DNA of 64,000 nt. It comes from Planctomycetota bacterium (GTDB lineage Bacteria; Planctomycetota; UBA1135; UBA2386). The notes beneath the pieces are model-generated. The model saw only the letters and a program-made list of their open reading frames with translations, was not told where the DNA came from and did no database searches. This document shows positions 33,067-42,067 of the stretch, one piece after another; within the stretch, counting starts at the first letter, position 1; each line of letters begins with the position of its first letter. The stretch covers positions 3,809,501 through 3,873,500 of the forward strand of contig JADJWQ010000006.1 in assembly GCA_016716265.1 (NCBI GenBank), given 5' to 3'. The position numbers and the translations under genes are program-made.

Positions 33067-35631
33067 AAGACCACGACTCCCGCGTCCGTCCTGCTCGCGC
33101 TCGGTCTGAGCACCGTCGCGATCGCCCAGTCCACCCAGATCGTCTACGCCACGCTCCTCGACGGAGCGCATGCCGTGCCGCCCAACGCGTCGCCGGCGCG
33201 CGGAGTCGCCCGACTCATGCTCGACCCGGCGACGAACCAGCTCGCTGTACGCGTGACGATCGATGCACCGTACACCGCGAGCGCGGTGTTCCTCGCGCTC
33301 GACAGCGCGTCCTCCATGCTCCTGCAGAGCACCCCCGATGGCTGGGTGGGCAGCGCCACGCTCACCTCCATCCAACGCGCAGCGCTCGATCGCGGCGAGT
33401 CCTACGTCCTCGCACGCAGCCCGGTTTGGTGGAACGGCACGTCCATCCGTGGTCAGGTCGCGCCCCGGTTCTACGGCATTGCGCAGCGTCCACTCGGCAA
33501 TGCCGTGCTGCAGCTCGCGGCGGGTGGCGGCGTGACGGTCGCCGGGATCGGCTCGTCCGGACAGGATGGAGTCGAGTGCTCGATCCTCGGCACGATGGAC
33601 GAGCGCACATTGGACCTTTCGATCGCCGGCGGATGGGATGCGGAGTGGAGTCCACTCGATCCGAATCGGACCGTGCCGGACGGGGCCTATCTGGATCTCA
33701 CCGCCATCGGCACGCTCGGCGGCACGGCGCGCGGCACGATCGGTAGCGTGCGCGTGACCGACGTCGGCGCAGATCTGGAGATCCATGCGGACTTCGCTGG
33801 CGTCGGCGCGACCTGGCTCGAGGTCACGGTGTACGACGGCGATCGCTTCCTCTGCCGCGCCATGGTCCCTTCCGGTTCCTCCGGATGGGTAGCCAAGGCC
33901 GCCCAGTGGCCGGGCGACGTCCACAGCCAGAAGGAGGACGAGTGCGACAACCAGCACAAGAACAAGCACTTCCTCGGTCTCACCTGGCGCGGCTTCCGGT
34001 CGAGCATTGCATTGCCCAACAGGCCGCCGGTGATCGGCGACCTGCTCCTGGTCCGCGCCGCCGATGCGACCATCGACTCCAGCATCGACACGCTTCAGCT
34101 CCGCGCCAAGGACATCCCCCAGATCGCCTTCCGCTCCCAGCACCTGCGTGCGCTCGGTGCCGAGGTCGAATCGCTCGGCGATGCGTCGCTGCACGTCCGC
34201 GATGGCCACCTCGTCTGCAACAACCTCGGTGGCAGCGGAGCCGCGGGTGCGAGGTTCCACTTCGCCTCTGGCGATTGCGCGCGCGTCGACTTTGCCCCGT
34301 TGGATCCGAATGCACCGGTCGGCGCGAGCCTGACAGCGTCGTTCGAGGGGCAGCTCGGCCCGGTGCAGGGCGCCGACCTCGGCAGCACGTCGGTCACGCA
34401 GACCGCCAATGGACTGACAGCGAGCGCGGACTTCAGCGCGATCGGCTCCACCACCGTGCGCGTCGAGGTGTGGAGCGGCAACGCAATGGTCGCGAGCTTC
34501 CCGGGACAGACCGGCCCGCTCGCCGGACTCCCGAATTGGCCGCGGACCGGCTGCTGGCTGTTCCCACCGCAGTGCTACTACTATCCGTTCCCGGACGGCA
34601 GCCTGTTCACGGTCGCCGGCAATACGATCGTCGGCGACTCGCTCCGCATCTACCCGGAGAATCCCGCTGCGGTGATCGGGCCCTACAGCAGCATGTCCCT
34701 CGAGCTCACCGGCCTGCCCACGCTCGAGGTCACCAATCTGGCGTACGGCCAGGCCCTCGAGACAGCGCTGGCCCCGGACGACCAGGGCGCGGTGGGCGGT
34801 GCGGTGTGCTTCGATGTCGACGTCAAGCTCCCGACCGGTGTCGCGATCAACGACATCGACCTCCACCTCGATTCGCCGGCCGGCAGCGACGGTCGGATCG
34901 AGCTGTGGGTGCGAGCCAACGACACCAGCGTCGGATCCGGCGGCACGCTCTCCGGTTGGACTCTTGCTGCCGCGACGAGCGTCACCTCGCGGGGCCGTGA
35001 CCGCGGCACGCCGGCGACCTTCGGGACGCCGGTGGTGCTGCCGCCTGGCACGCACGGCATCGCGCTGCGCGCGGTCGGTCTCGCCCACGCGTACACGATC
35101 GGCACCGGATCGAACGAGGTCTTCGACAGCGCGGCGCTGACGCTGCGCGCCGGCTACGCCACCGACACCTTCGGCCAGCCCGGGACGGTGCGGTCGCCGC
35201 GCGTGTTCGCCGGGCGCATCTTCTTCGCCGATGCCGCCCGGGCCTTCGCCTCCGCGGTCGCCTTCGGCACCGGCTGCGGTCCGGTCCTGAGCGCCACCAG
35301 TCCGGTGCTCGGCAGCACGCTGTCGCTCGCGGTCACCGACGTCCCGGCCGGGAGCCAGATCGGTATCGTGCTCCTCGGTCTGGAACAGTTCCCCGGCATC
35401 GATCTCGGCCCCCTCGGCGCGCCCGGCTGCCAGCTGCTCGTGAATCCGCAGTTCCTCACCATCGACATCGCCGTGAGCGGGTCGACCGCCGGCCTGTCCA
35501 TCCCGATCCCGAACGTCCCCGCGCTCGTCGGCGCCTCGTTCGCAGCCCAGGTTCTGACTGTCTCTCCGGGCCAGAACGCGATCGGCATCGCGGCCACGAA
35601 CGGCGAGCGACTGGTCATTGCGCGGCGCTGA
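33064..35631 (+). CDS. Secreted CHRD-domain protein with planctomycete C-terminal module
   Basis: An 855-aa exported protein with a signal peptide MKTTTPASVLLALGLSTVAI. Residues about 25-140 form a CHRD-like domain (LLDGAHAVPPNASPARGVA to GTSIRGQVAPRFYG). Two related blocks of about 190 residues follow (ADFAGVGATWLEVTVYDG and ADFSAIGSTTVRVEVWSG mark equivalent points). The C-terminal 290 residues match the preceding gene: a sandwich domain (VCFDVDVKLPTGVAINDID) and the shared module (SPVLGSTLSLAVTDVPAGS, LVGASFAAQVLTVSPGQN). Probably an extracellular structural or adhesion protein. Confidence 0.83.
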   Translation: MKTTTPASVLLALGLSTVAIAQSTQIVYATLLDGAHAVPPNASPARGVARLMLDPATNQLAVRVTIDAPYTASAVFLALDSASSMLLQSTPDGWVGSATLTSIQRAALDRGESYVLARSPVWWNGTSIRGQVAPRFYGIAQRPLGNAVLQLAAGGGVTVAGIGSSGQDGVECSILGTMDERTLDLSIAGGWDAEWSPLDPNRTVPDGAYLDLTAIGTLGGTARGTIGSVRVTDVGADLEIHADFAGVGATWLEVTVYDGDRFLCRAMVPSGSSGWVAKAAQWPGDVHSQKEDECDNQHKNKHFLGLTWRGFRSSIALPNRPPVIGDLLLVRAADATIDSSIDTLQLRAKDIPQIAFRSQHLRALGAEVESLGDASLHVRDGHLVCNNLGGSGAAGARFHFASGDCARVDFAPLDPNAPVGASLTASFEGQLGPVQGADLGSTSVTQTANGLTASADFSAIGSTTVRVEVWSGNAMVASFPGQTGPLAGLPNWPRTGCWLFPPQCYYYPFPDGSLFTVAGNTIVGDSLRIYPENPAAVIGPYSSMSLELTGLPTLEVTNLAYGQALETALAPDDQGAVGGAVCFDVDVKLPTGVAINDIDLHLDSPAGSDGRIELWVRANDTSVGSGGTLSGWTLAAATSVTSRGRDRGTPATFGTPVVLPPGTHGIALRAVGLAHAYTIGTGSNEVFDSAALTLRAGYATDTFGQPGTVRSPRVFAGRIFFADAARAFASAVAFGTGCGPVLSATSPVLGSTLSLAVTDVPAGSQIGIVLLGLEQFPGIDLGPLGAPGCQLLVNPQFLTIDIAVSGSTAGLSIPIPNVPALVGASFAAQVLTVSPGQNAIGIAATNGERLVIARR

Positions 35632-35763
35632 GGGCGCCACGCCAGGGACCTCCGCGCGCGGCCCGCAGCCGACGGCGAGGTCGCTATGCTGCTGCGGCGT
35701 GCCGGTAGCGCTTCGATTGCCGGATCGACTCCGACCGCGCGCCGACGCCCGCCTCGGAGGACC

Positions 35764-36357
35764 ATGTCCGACTCAGCCTCGCGTCCCGCCGATCCCGACC
35801 GACCGGCAGATCCCACGCCCCTCGACGTCCGCCGGATGATCGAGGAGATCTGGCAGATCGCGAGCGCCGAGGCGAAGCGGCAGGTCCAGGCGACGATGCG
35901 TGGCAACGAGCGCGCGTCGGACCTCGCCCAGTCGGTCGTGTGCGCCATGCTGGAGCGGGACGGGAAGCTCGAGTTCCGGGGCGACGCCGCGCTCCGCGGC
36001 CTGATCAAGACGATGGTCGTCGCGCGGCTCACGCAGAAGCACCGCCGTCGGCTGGCGCAGAAGCGCGATGAGCGCCGCAACGAGGCCACCCCATCGGAGC
36101 TGGGCGACGCCGCGCCGAGCGAGACCGGCGCCGGCCCCGCCAGCGTCGCCGTCTGGAGGGAGATGGTCGCGCACGCCGAGGCAGAGATCGCCAGGCTGAG
36201 CGAGCGGGAGCGGCGCGTGCTGGAGCTGGGCACCGCCGGGCGGACTGCGGCGGAGATCGCGGCGGCGGAGGGGATCTCCCCGGCCAGCGCCCAGAAGATC
36301 CTGTGGCGCGTGCGGCAGGCCGTCGGCAATCGCGTGTTCGGTGGCGGCGACGGCTGA
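35764..36357 (+). CDS. ECF-type sigma-70 family factor
   Basis: A 197-aa sigma factor. The region-2-like part spans about 25-80 (QATMRGNERASDLAQSVVCAML, then FRGDAALRGLIKTMVVARL), and region 4 about 135-190 (ARLSERERRVLELGTAGRTAAEIAAAEGIS, a helix-turn-helix for -35 recognition). The ATG at 35764 is used; an upstream in-frame ATG at 35686 would add 26 residues with no homology. A TATGCT hexamer at 35685-35690 may be its -10. No anti-sigma gene is adjacent. Instead the next gene (123 bp) is a membrane kinase, the arrangement of kinase-linked ECF groups in planctomycetes. Confidence 0.88.
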   Translation: MSDSASRPADPDRPADPTPLDVRRMIEEIWQIASAEAKRQVQATMRGNERASDLAQSVVCAMLERDGKLEFRGDAALRGLIKTMVVARLTQKHRRRLAQKRDERRNEATPSELGDAAPSETGAGPASVAVWREMVAHAEAEIARLSERERRVLELGTAGRTAAEIAAAEGISPASAQKILWRVRQAVGNRVFGGGDG

Positions 36358-36466
36358 CCACCGGCCCGGCCGACGGCAGCCGCCGCAGCCGGGGAGCCGC
36401 GGCCGCGTCCTGCCGACGCCGAACGCTGGTGCGGCCCCCTCCCGACACGGCGGGGCGGAGCTCCGG

Positions 36467-36472
36467 TAGGAT
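36467..36472 (+). promoter_or_regulatory. Candidate -10 (TAGGAT) 8 nt before the kinase-FGE gene
   Basis: TAGGAT ends 8 nt before ATG 36481, the same distance as TAGACT before the kinase gene at 7842. This spacing fits a leaderless transcript. No ribosome-binding site is seen. Confidence 0.4.
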
Positions 36473-36480
36473 CCCGCGGC

Positions 36481-38979
36481 ATGTCCTCCTGGACCGGCGG
36501 ACTCGACCCCACGCAGCGTGCGATCGTCGACGCCTGGCTCGCCCGCGCCGAACGGGGCGAGGCGGAGAGCGCGGCCGAGTTCGTCGCCAGCCACGGCTTC
36601 GTCGGCGAGGTGCTGCGCTCGGTTCTCGCGCACCTCGACACCGGCGGCGGCGCGCCGGCGATCCATGCCCCGCCGATCGCCGAGCGCTTCGTCGTGCAAC
36701 GCCTGCTCGGCGCCGGCGGAATGGGCACCGTGCATCTGGCGTGGGACACGCGGCTCGAGCGCGAGGTCGCGCTCAAGCGCATGCGCCCGGAGCTGCTCGG
36801 CATCGACGAGGTCCGCCGTCGCTTCGAGATCGAGGCCCGCGCGGCGTCGACACTGTCGCATCCCAATCTGTGCCCGGTGCACGACGTCGGCGAGGTCGAC
36901 GGCGTCCCGTTCATCGTGATGCCGTTCGTCGAGGGTCGCACGCTCGCGGACCGGATCGCCGACGCCCGTGCGAGCGAAGCACCCCCGGTCGCGGCCGAGG
37001 TCGTCGATCTGCTCGCCACCCTTGCGTTGGCGATCGACCACGCACACGAGCACGGGCTGGTGCACCGCGACCTCAAGCCCGGCAACGTGATCATCCGGCC
37101 CGACGGATCGCCGGTGGTGCTCGACTTCGGGCTGGTGCACGACGAGAGCATCGAGGGACTCACGCGCTCGGGCACGCAGCCCGGGACGCGCGAATACATG
37201 GCTCCCGAGCAGGTGCAGCCGCGCGGGCGCAAGGTCGACCGCCGCACCGACGTGTGGGCGCTCGGCGTGATGCTCTACGAATGCCTGACGCTGCACCGGC
37301 CGTTCCGCGGCGATGGCGAGCACGAGCTGTCGACCTCGATCCTCGCCGCTCGACCACCCCGACCGAGCCGCTTGGGGCGGCGCGTGCCGCGGGATCTGGA
37401 GGTCGTGATCGGCGTCGCGCTCGCTCCCGAGCCCGAGCGTCGCTACCAGACGGCGCGCGCGCTCGCCGAGGATCTGCAGCGCTTCCGTCGCCACGAGCCG
37501 ATCCACGCGCGGCGAGCGTCGCTCGGCCTGCGGGTCCGGCGCTTCTGTCGCCGTGAGCCCTGGGCGGCGACCACGCTGGGCGCGATCGCCGTGGCCCTGG
37601 TGATCGTCACCGTGTTGTTCCGCAGTGCCGAGACCAATCTGCGCCGCTTCGACGCGTTGAGCCGCATCACGAAGCTCGGCGATGCGGCGCGCAGCGCGGC
37701 CGGTCTCGTGCCGGCCGAGCCGTCGATGGCGCCCCGCCTCCGCGCGTGGCTCGACGACTACGGACCGCCATTGCTGCAGATGGCTGGGCAGATCGATCGA
37801 CAGATCGACGAGCTGCAGGCGACCCTGCCGAGCGACTCGGATGCGCAGAAGGCGTCCGGGACGGGCTTCCTCCTCGACGCGCTGCTCGAGGCGCGGCCCG
37901 CCATGCTCGCGTTCGGAGCGCCCGGCGGACTCCACGAGCGGATGCGTGCGCGGCTGTGGTGGGCCGAGAACGTCACGCGACTGTCCGTCGACGAGCACCG
38001 CGCCGCGTGGGACGAGGCCCTCCGCGCTATCCGGGACGGCGATGGCGTCACCGTGCACGCCGCCTACCGCGGATTGCAGATCGCGCCGCAGCCGGGCCTG
38101 GTGCCGCTCGGTCCCGACCCGCACTCGAAGCTCTACGAGTTCTACGACCTGTGGACCGCGGAGCGCGGTGCACCGATCCCGACGCGCGACCCGCAGAGCG
38201 GTGAGCTACGGCTCGACGACCGCAGCGGCATCGTGCTCGTGCTGGTACCGTCGATCGCCACCTGGCTCGGCGCGCAGCGAACCGATCCCGCGGCCCCCTG
38301 CTACGACAAGGACTACGCTTCCGACGTCGAGGCCGAGGACACCCCGCGGCGGGTGCAGCTCGCGCCGTTCCTGCTCGGCAAGCACGAGGTCACGCAGTCG
38401 CAGTGGACGCGCCATGGCGACGCCAACCCGAGCCGCTACGCGATTGGCTACGTCGATTCGACGTCGGGCGAGACGATCACCGGCCGCAATCCTGCCGAGC
38501 AGATGAGCTGGACGCTCGCAGACCGATGGTCGAGAGCCGCAGGGCTACGGCTTCCGACCAACGACGAATGGGAGCTGGCCTGTCGCGCCGGCGCGAGCGA
38601 CCCCTATTCGTTCGGAGACGACCCGCGCGCGATCGGGCGCTTCGGCAACGTCGTCGACGCGACCGCTTTGCGCTGGGAACCGGAGTGGCGGTCGATGGCG
38701 GCGAAGGAGCAGGACGGTGTGATGCCGAACGACGACGGGCACCTTCTGCACGCGCCCGTGGGCAGCTTCGCCCCGAACGCCTTCGGACTCCGCGACATGC
38801 ACGGCAACGTCGGCGAGTGGACCGCGCAGGGACAGGACGACAGCAATCGCTTCGTGCGCGGCGGCATGTTCGACCAGCGTGTCGAGTGGGCGCGCTGCTG
38901 GCGGCGCGTGCCGCTCAATGTCGCGACGTCCCACCCGGCCGTCGGCCTGCGGGTGGCGCGCGATCTCGTGCCGCGCTGA
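36481..38979 (+). CDS. Transmembrane Ser/Thr kinase fused to an FGE/SUMF1-like domain
   Basis: An 832-aa membrane kinase. The kinase domain (about 68-340) is complete: GAGGMGTVHLAWD, VALKRM, LVHRDLKPGNVII, LDFGLVHD and YMAPEQV. A membrane helix lies at about 362-382 (TTLGAIAVALVIVTVLF). A region of about 190 residues leads to a C-terminal formylglycine-generating-enzyme-like domain (about 580-832): HEVTQSQWTRHGDANP, LRLPTNDEWELACRAGAS, LRDMHGNVGEWTA and FVRGGMFD. The FGE-like fold in such fusions probably serves as a sensor or binding domain outside the membrane, since the copper-binding cysteines of true FGE are not evident. It follows the sigma factor gene and may phosphorylate it (inference). 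Confidence 0.92.
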   Translation: MSSWTGGLDPTQRAIVDAWLARAERGEAESAAEFVASHGFVGEVLRSVLAHLDTGGGAPAIHAPPIAERFVVQRLLGAGGMGTVHLAWDTRLEREVALKRMRPELLGIDEVRRRFEIEARAASTLSHPNLCPVHDVGEVDGVPFIVMPFVEGRTLADRIADARASEAPPVAAEVVDLLATLALAIDHAHEHGLVHRDLKPGNVIIRPDGSPVVLDFGLVHDESIEGLTRSGTQPGTREYMAPEQVQPRGRKVDRRTDVWALGVMLYECLTLHRPFRGDGEHELSTSILAARPPRPSRLGRRVPRDLEVVIGVALAPEPERRYQTARALAEDLQRFRRHEPIHARRASLGLRVRRFCRREPWAATTLGAIAVALVIVTVLFRSAETNLRRFDALSRITKLGDAARSAAGLVPAEPSMAPRLRAWLDDYGPPLLQMAGQIDRQIDELQATLPSDSDAQKASGTGFLLDALLEARPAMLAFGAPGGLHERMRARLWWAENVTRLSVDEHRAAWDEALRAIRDGDGVTVHAAYRGLQIAPQPGLVPLGPDPHSKLYEFYDLWTAERGAPIPTRDPQSGELRLDDRSGIVLVLVPSIATWLGAQRTDPAAPCYDKDYASDVEAEDTPRRVQLAPFLLGKHEVTQSQWTRHGDANPSRYAIGYVDSTSGETITGRNPAEQMSWTLADRWSRAAGLRLPTNDEWELACRAGASDPYSFGDDPRAIGRFGNVVDATALRWEPEWRSMAAKEQDGVMPNDDGHLLHAPVGSFAPNAFGLRDMHGNVGEWTAQGQDDSNRFVRGGMFDQRVEWARCWRRVPLNVATSHPAVGLRVARDLVPR

Positions 38980-38991
38980 CGCCGGAACGCC

Positions 38992-40269
38992 TCACTGCAG
39001 CTCGAGCGATGCGCGGTTCGAGGCGAAGCCACCGAACGTCACCGCGTCGACGACCAGCGCCTGCACGGGGATCGACCACGCACCGATCGCGGCCGGGATC
39101 GAGAAGGTGAACAGGAAGCCCGCGGGAGAGCCGGTGTCGATGACGGCCACGCTGCCCAGGGCGATCCCCCATTGGCCGACGAGTCCGAACGGCGCGAGAT
39201 CGAACGGCGGGATCGCCGGGCCGACGAACAGCGCGGCGAACTTGCCGGCCGGCGACATATCGAAGGGCAGGACGATCGGGAATTGGACGGTCGTACCGCC
39301 CAAGGCCGACGACACGCGCGACGGCAGGGCACAGGTGTCGATCCGCACGACCTCCGTGCCGACGCCCATACCGGCGGAGCCGCGCACGACGAACGTCGTT
39401 CCCGCGAACGTGGCCGCATCGTAGACCTCGCTCGCGGGATCGTCGTAGCCGTAGTCGAGCGGGACGACGCCCTCGTCACTGAGGCCGAACGGGTTCCACA
39501 GGATGCGGCGACGGGCGACCGGGCCCTCCTGGACGAGTGCGGTGACGGCGCTGCCGCCGACGTCGCCCGCGTGGCTCTCGATGCCGCTCACGCCCAGCCA
39601 GCCGATCAGGTTGCCCAGTGACGAGACGAACACCTGGGAACGTGTCGCCGGCAATGCCTCCGCGAACACCGTGGCATTGGGAGACAGGTCGAGCACGACC
39701 TTCTCGACCGTCGCTCCGAACACCGACGAGGAGGTGCGGCACGTCAGCCAGGTCGTCGTGTTGTCGCCGGAGAGAGTACCGTCCTCGATGACGAGGTCCG
39801 GGAAGTACTCGCCGGCGCTCCGGTTCGAGAACAGGCTGGGAGCGAGAAGGTGCGGTTGGTCGGTGACGGTGTCCTCGAGGATCGGCAGCCCCAAGCCGGT
39901 CGAGTTCGCGCTCGTCGTGTCGGAAACCGCGCGCGTGCCGTGCACGCGGCAGTTGATCGCGGTGATGTCCCCGGTATACACGATGAGCTGGTCCCGGCCG
40001 TCCCAGTCGTATGGGCGAGCCTGCCGGTCGGAGATTCCGGTCTGCTGGACGGTCATCAGCACGCGATACGGCAGACTCGATCCCGGCGGACTCGGCGCAA
40101 TGCTGATGGTCTCGATGCCGTGCACACCGAGCGACGTCGCGGACAGCGTGGGGATCGGCGTCGGCGCGGAGAGAAACGTCGGAGTGTCGACGGACCCGGC
40201 CAGTGGAGCTTGCGCCACGGGCCCGAACACGAACGGCGAGAGCACGAGAAACGCGAAGGACGACGTCAT
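38992..40269 (-). CDS. Secreted protein with planctomycete C-terminal module
   Basis: A 425-aa exported protein; ATG 40269 gives a signal peptide (SSFAFLVLSPFVFGPVAQ). The body is beta-rich and Ser/Thr/Asp-rich, with three or four Cys. The last 100 residues show the shared module: LGGTTVQFPIVLPFDMSPAG, PPFDLAPFGLVGQWGI, IPVQALVVDAVTF and a final SNRASLELQ-like end. No catalytic motif. Convergent with the kinase-FGE gene (12 bp between stops). It is followed downstream by nothing on the same strand, and a 426-bp gap separates it from a similar secreted protein gene upstream. Confidence 0.72.
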   Translation of the reverse strand: MTSSFAFLVLSPFVFGPVAQAPLAGSVDTPTFLSAPTPIPTLSATSLGVHGIETISIAPSPPGSSLPYRVLMTVQQTGISDRQARPYDWDGRDQLIVYTGDITAINCRVHGTRAVSDTTSANSTGLGLPILEDTVTDQPHLLAPSLFSNRSAGEYFPDLVIEDGTLSGDNTTTWLTCRTSSSVFGATVEKVVLDLSPNATVFAEALPATRSQVFVSSLGNLIGWLGVSGIESHAGDVGGSAVTALVQEGPVARRRILWNPFGLSDEGVVPLDYGYDDPASEVYDAATFAGTTFVVRGSAGMGVGTEVVRIDTCALPSRVSSALGGTTVQFPIVLPFDMSPAGKFAALFVGPAIPPFDLAPFGLVGQWGIALGSVAVIDTGSPAGFLFTFSIPAAIGAWSIPVQALVVDAVTFGGFASNRASLELQ

Positions 40270-40695
40270 TCGGGACTGCCTACTCGGGGCGACGCCACGA
40301 CACAACTCCCCCCCATCCGTCTCGGCGCGAGTGCTCGATGGCTGACGCCTCACCGCGTCCCGGCCGCAAGCCGATCGGCGACGGACTTGCACACCCTGTA
40401 CTCGAGCGACGTGAACGGTGTGGTGTAGCCGGCCGTGCGCAGCCGCCCCGTGCGCACCGCGGTGAAATGCCCGAAGCGCGACAGGTGCTCGCGCGTCGGC
40501 AGGAACCCGATGTCGGCCGGGACTTCGATTGCGGAGCAGGTGGCGTCTGCCAGGTGGAGGAACGTCTGTGCCCGGCAGCTCGGAGCTCCATTGCCTCTGC
40601 GACGCAGGTCAGGCGGTGTCGGGTGCGGTCGAGCTGAGCGCGAAGCTCGCGGAGTCGCGCAGTCTCCGCACCGATACGGCCGGCTCGCCGCCCGT
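40270..40695. other. Intergenic region with an unassigned minus-strand frame
   Basis: 426 bp between two secreted-protein genes. A minus-strand open frame (40350-40718) contains FLHLADATCSAIEVPADIG and FTSLEYRVCKSVADRL, which looks less biased than usual shadows, but it overlaps the neighbouring gene's end and has no recognised domain. It may be a relic. Confidence 0.35.
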
Positions 40696-41652
40696 TCAGC
40701 TTCCGAGCACGCCGGCACCGAGATTCGACACGACGAGCCCGAGCGCGTTCGCGCGCGGGGCCCGGACCGCGAACTGGACGAACAGCTCGCGGCCAGCGAG
40801 CCGCGGATCGCTCGGGATCGTCAGCGTGCGCGTTCCGCTGCCGCGCGCGTCGAGTACCAGCGGCAAGGCGTCGTCGGCGCTCGCGTAGGCGATGCAGGAA
40901 GGTGCGCCGAGGGGCGCGAGGTCGAACGGCAGCGACCTGCCGGCCCAGGAAACGCGGTCGGTGCCCAGCAGCGCGAACGCCACCGCACCGGGCACGGCGT
41001 CCGCGACCCGGATCGTGAACACCTGGCCGAGCCGCGGTGGCCCGGCGTCCACGACGTACGGCACGGCGGGTGTCGGCGCGGTGCACGAGACGCGGAACGC
41101 CGCCCGGTCGAACGACGGAGTCGGGGTCCACGCACCGTTCGCCACGCGGCTCCAGGTTCCCGCCGGACCGCGCGCGCCACCGGCATCGTGCGAGACCGAG
41201 CAGCCGCGGTAGGCCTCGTGCACGATCCAGAACGCGCCGCCAGGGGGCACGGACACCGCGGGCGCGAGCCCGGCCGCGCGCCAGTCGGCGTGCGGCGTCA
41301 CCGTCAGCGCGCCGAGCGCCACCGGGCCGGCCGCCGGCTGCGAATGGGCCGTCGCGCCGGGCCCGGCGGCGTCGAGGAAGACCGCGACGCCGACCGTCTC
41401 GGTCGCGCCGAGGTGGTTCACCACGAACAGCTCGACGCCGACGACCTGGATCGTCGTGCCGCCCGTATTGCGGGCCGCGTACGCGTAGGTCGCCGGTGGC
41501 GTGGCCAGGGGCAGCACCGGTGCCGTGTCGTTCTGTCGGACGCAGTGCGCGACCGGCGAGCCGTTGCAGCCGCGTTCGATCGACCGGAACCACGCGGTCT
41601 GTGCCGGCGCGACGGTGCCGAGCAGGAACGGGAGCAGCGGGATGACTCGCAT
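40696..41652 (-). CDS. Secreted protein with planctomycete C-terminal module
   Basis: A 318-aa exported protein from ATG 41652, with a short signal peptide (MRVIPLLPFLLGTVAPAQT). The N-terminal 175 residues form a beta-sandwich-like region (YAYAARNTGGTTIQVVGVEL, VGVAVFLDAAGPG). Residues about 210-318 are the shared module: PRLGQVFTIRVADAVPGA, LPFDLAPLGAPSCIAYAS, RELFVQFAVRAPRANALGL and VVSNLGAG. No enzyme motif. Divergent from the FGE-domain gene at 42068. Function unknown; likely extracellular. Confidence 0.75.
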   Translation of the reverse strand: MRVIPLLPFLLGTVAPAQTAWFRSIERGCNGSPVAHCVRQNDTAPVLPLATPPATYAYAARNTGGTTIQVVGVELFVVNHLGATETVGVAVFLDAAGPGATAHSQPAAGPVALGALTVTPHADWRAAGLAPAVSVPPGGAFWIVHEAYRGCSVSHDAGGARGPAGTWSRVANGAWTPTPSFDRAAFRVSCTAPTPAVPYVVDAGPPRLGQVFTIRVADAVPGAVAFALLGTDRVSWAGRSLPFDLAPLGAPSCIAYASADDALPLVLDARGSGTRTLTIPSDPRLAGRELFVQFAVRAPRANALGLVVSNLGAGVLGS

Positions 41653-42067
41653 CGCGGGACCTCGGGTCGCTCCGTAGCGCGGCGGGGCGGGACGGTCACC
41701 GGGTCGACCGTGATATCCCCTGACCGGGGGCGATTCTCTCAGATCCGCTCGACCGCGCAGGGAACGCCCCATGCTCGCTCGGTCGAGTCCGGCGGCGGCA
41801 CTCTATCGCACGGACTCCCGCGCAACGCGGAACAGTCCGCGACTCGAGTGATCGCAGCAGGGCGTTCGTGGATCAGCCGGGCTAGAATACGCATCGTCGG
41901 CACTCCCCGCGCAACTCTGCCCGACATCCATACCTCGGTATGCTTCGGTGCCAACACGCCGGCAGGCGCGGAACCGCCCGGGCAGAGCCGTCCGCTGTCC
42001 GTCGGGCCTGGCTCGCCGAGCGGGGGCCAGAGCCATTCTCGCTGGTCCTGGCAACAAGGAGCTTCCG
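41653..42067. other. Divergent intergenic region with a candidate -10
   Basis: 415 bp between two divergent secreted-protein genes. TAGAAT at 41883-41888 on the plus strand is a possible -10 for the gene at 42068, leaving a leader of about 170 nt that ends in AAGGAGC before the ATG. Apart from chance frames, nothing else is seen. Confidence 0.4.

Noticed and set aside
29975..37247. Long minus-strand frames (29975-32605, 32662-35640, 35154-37247, 35773-38124)
   Set aside because: All lie opposite secreted-protein, sigma factor or kinase genes with clear signal peptides and domains. They show no domains themselves.
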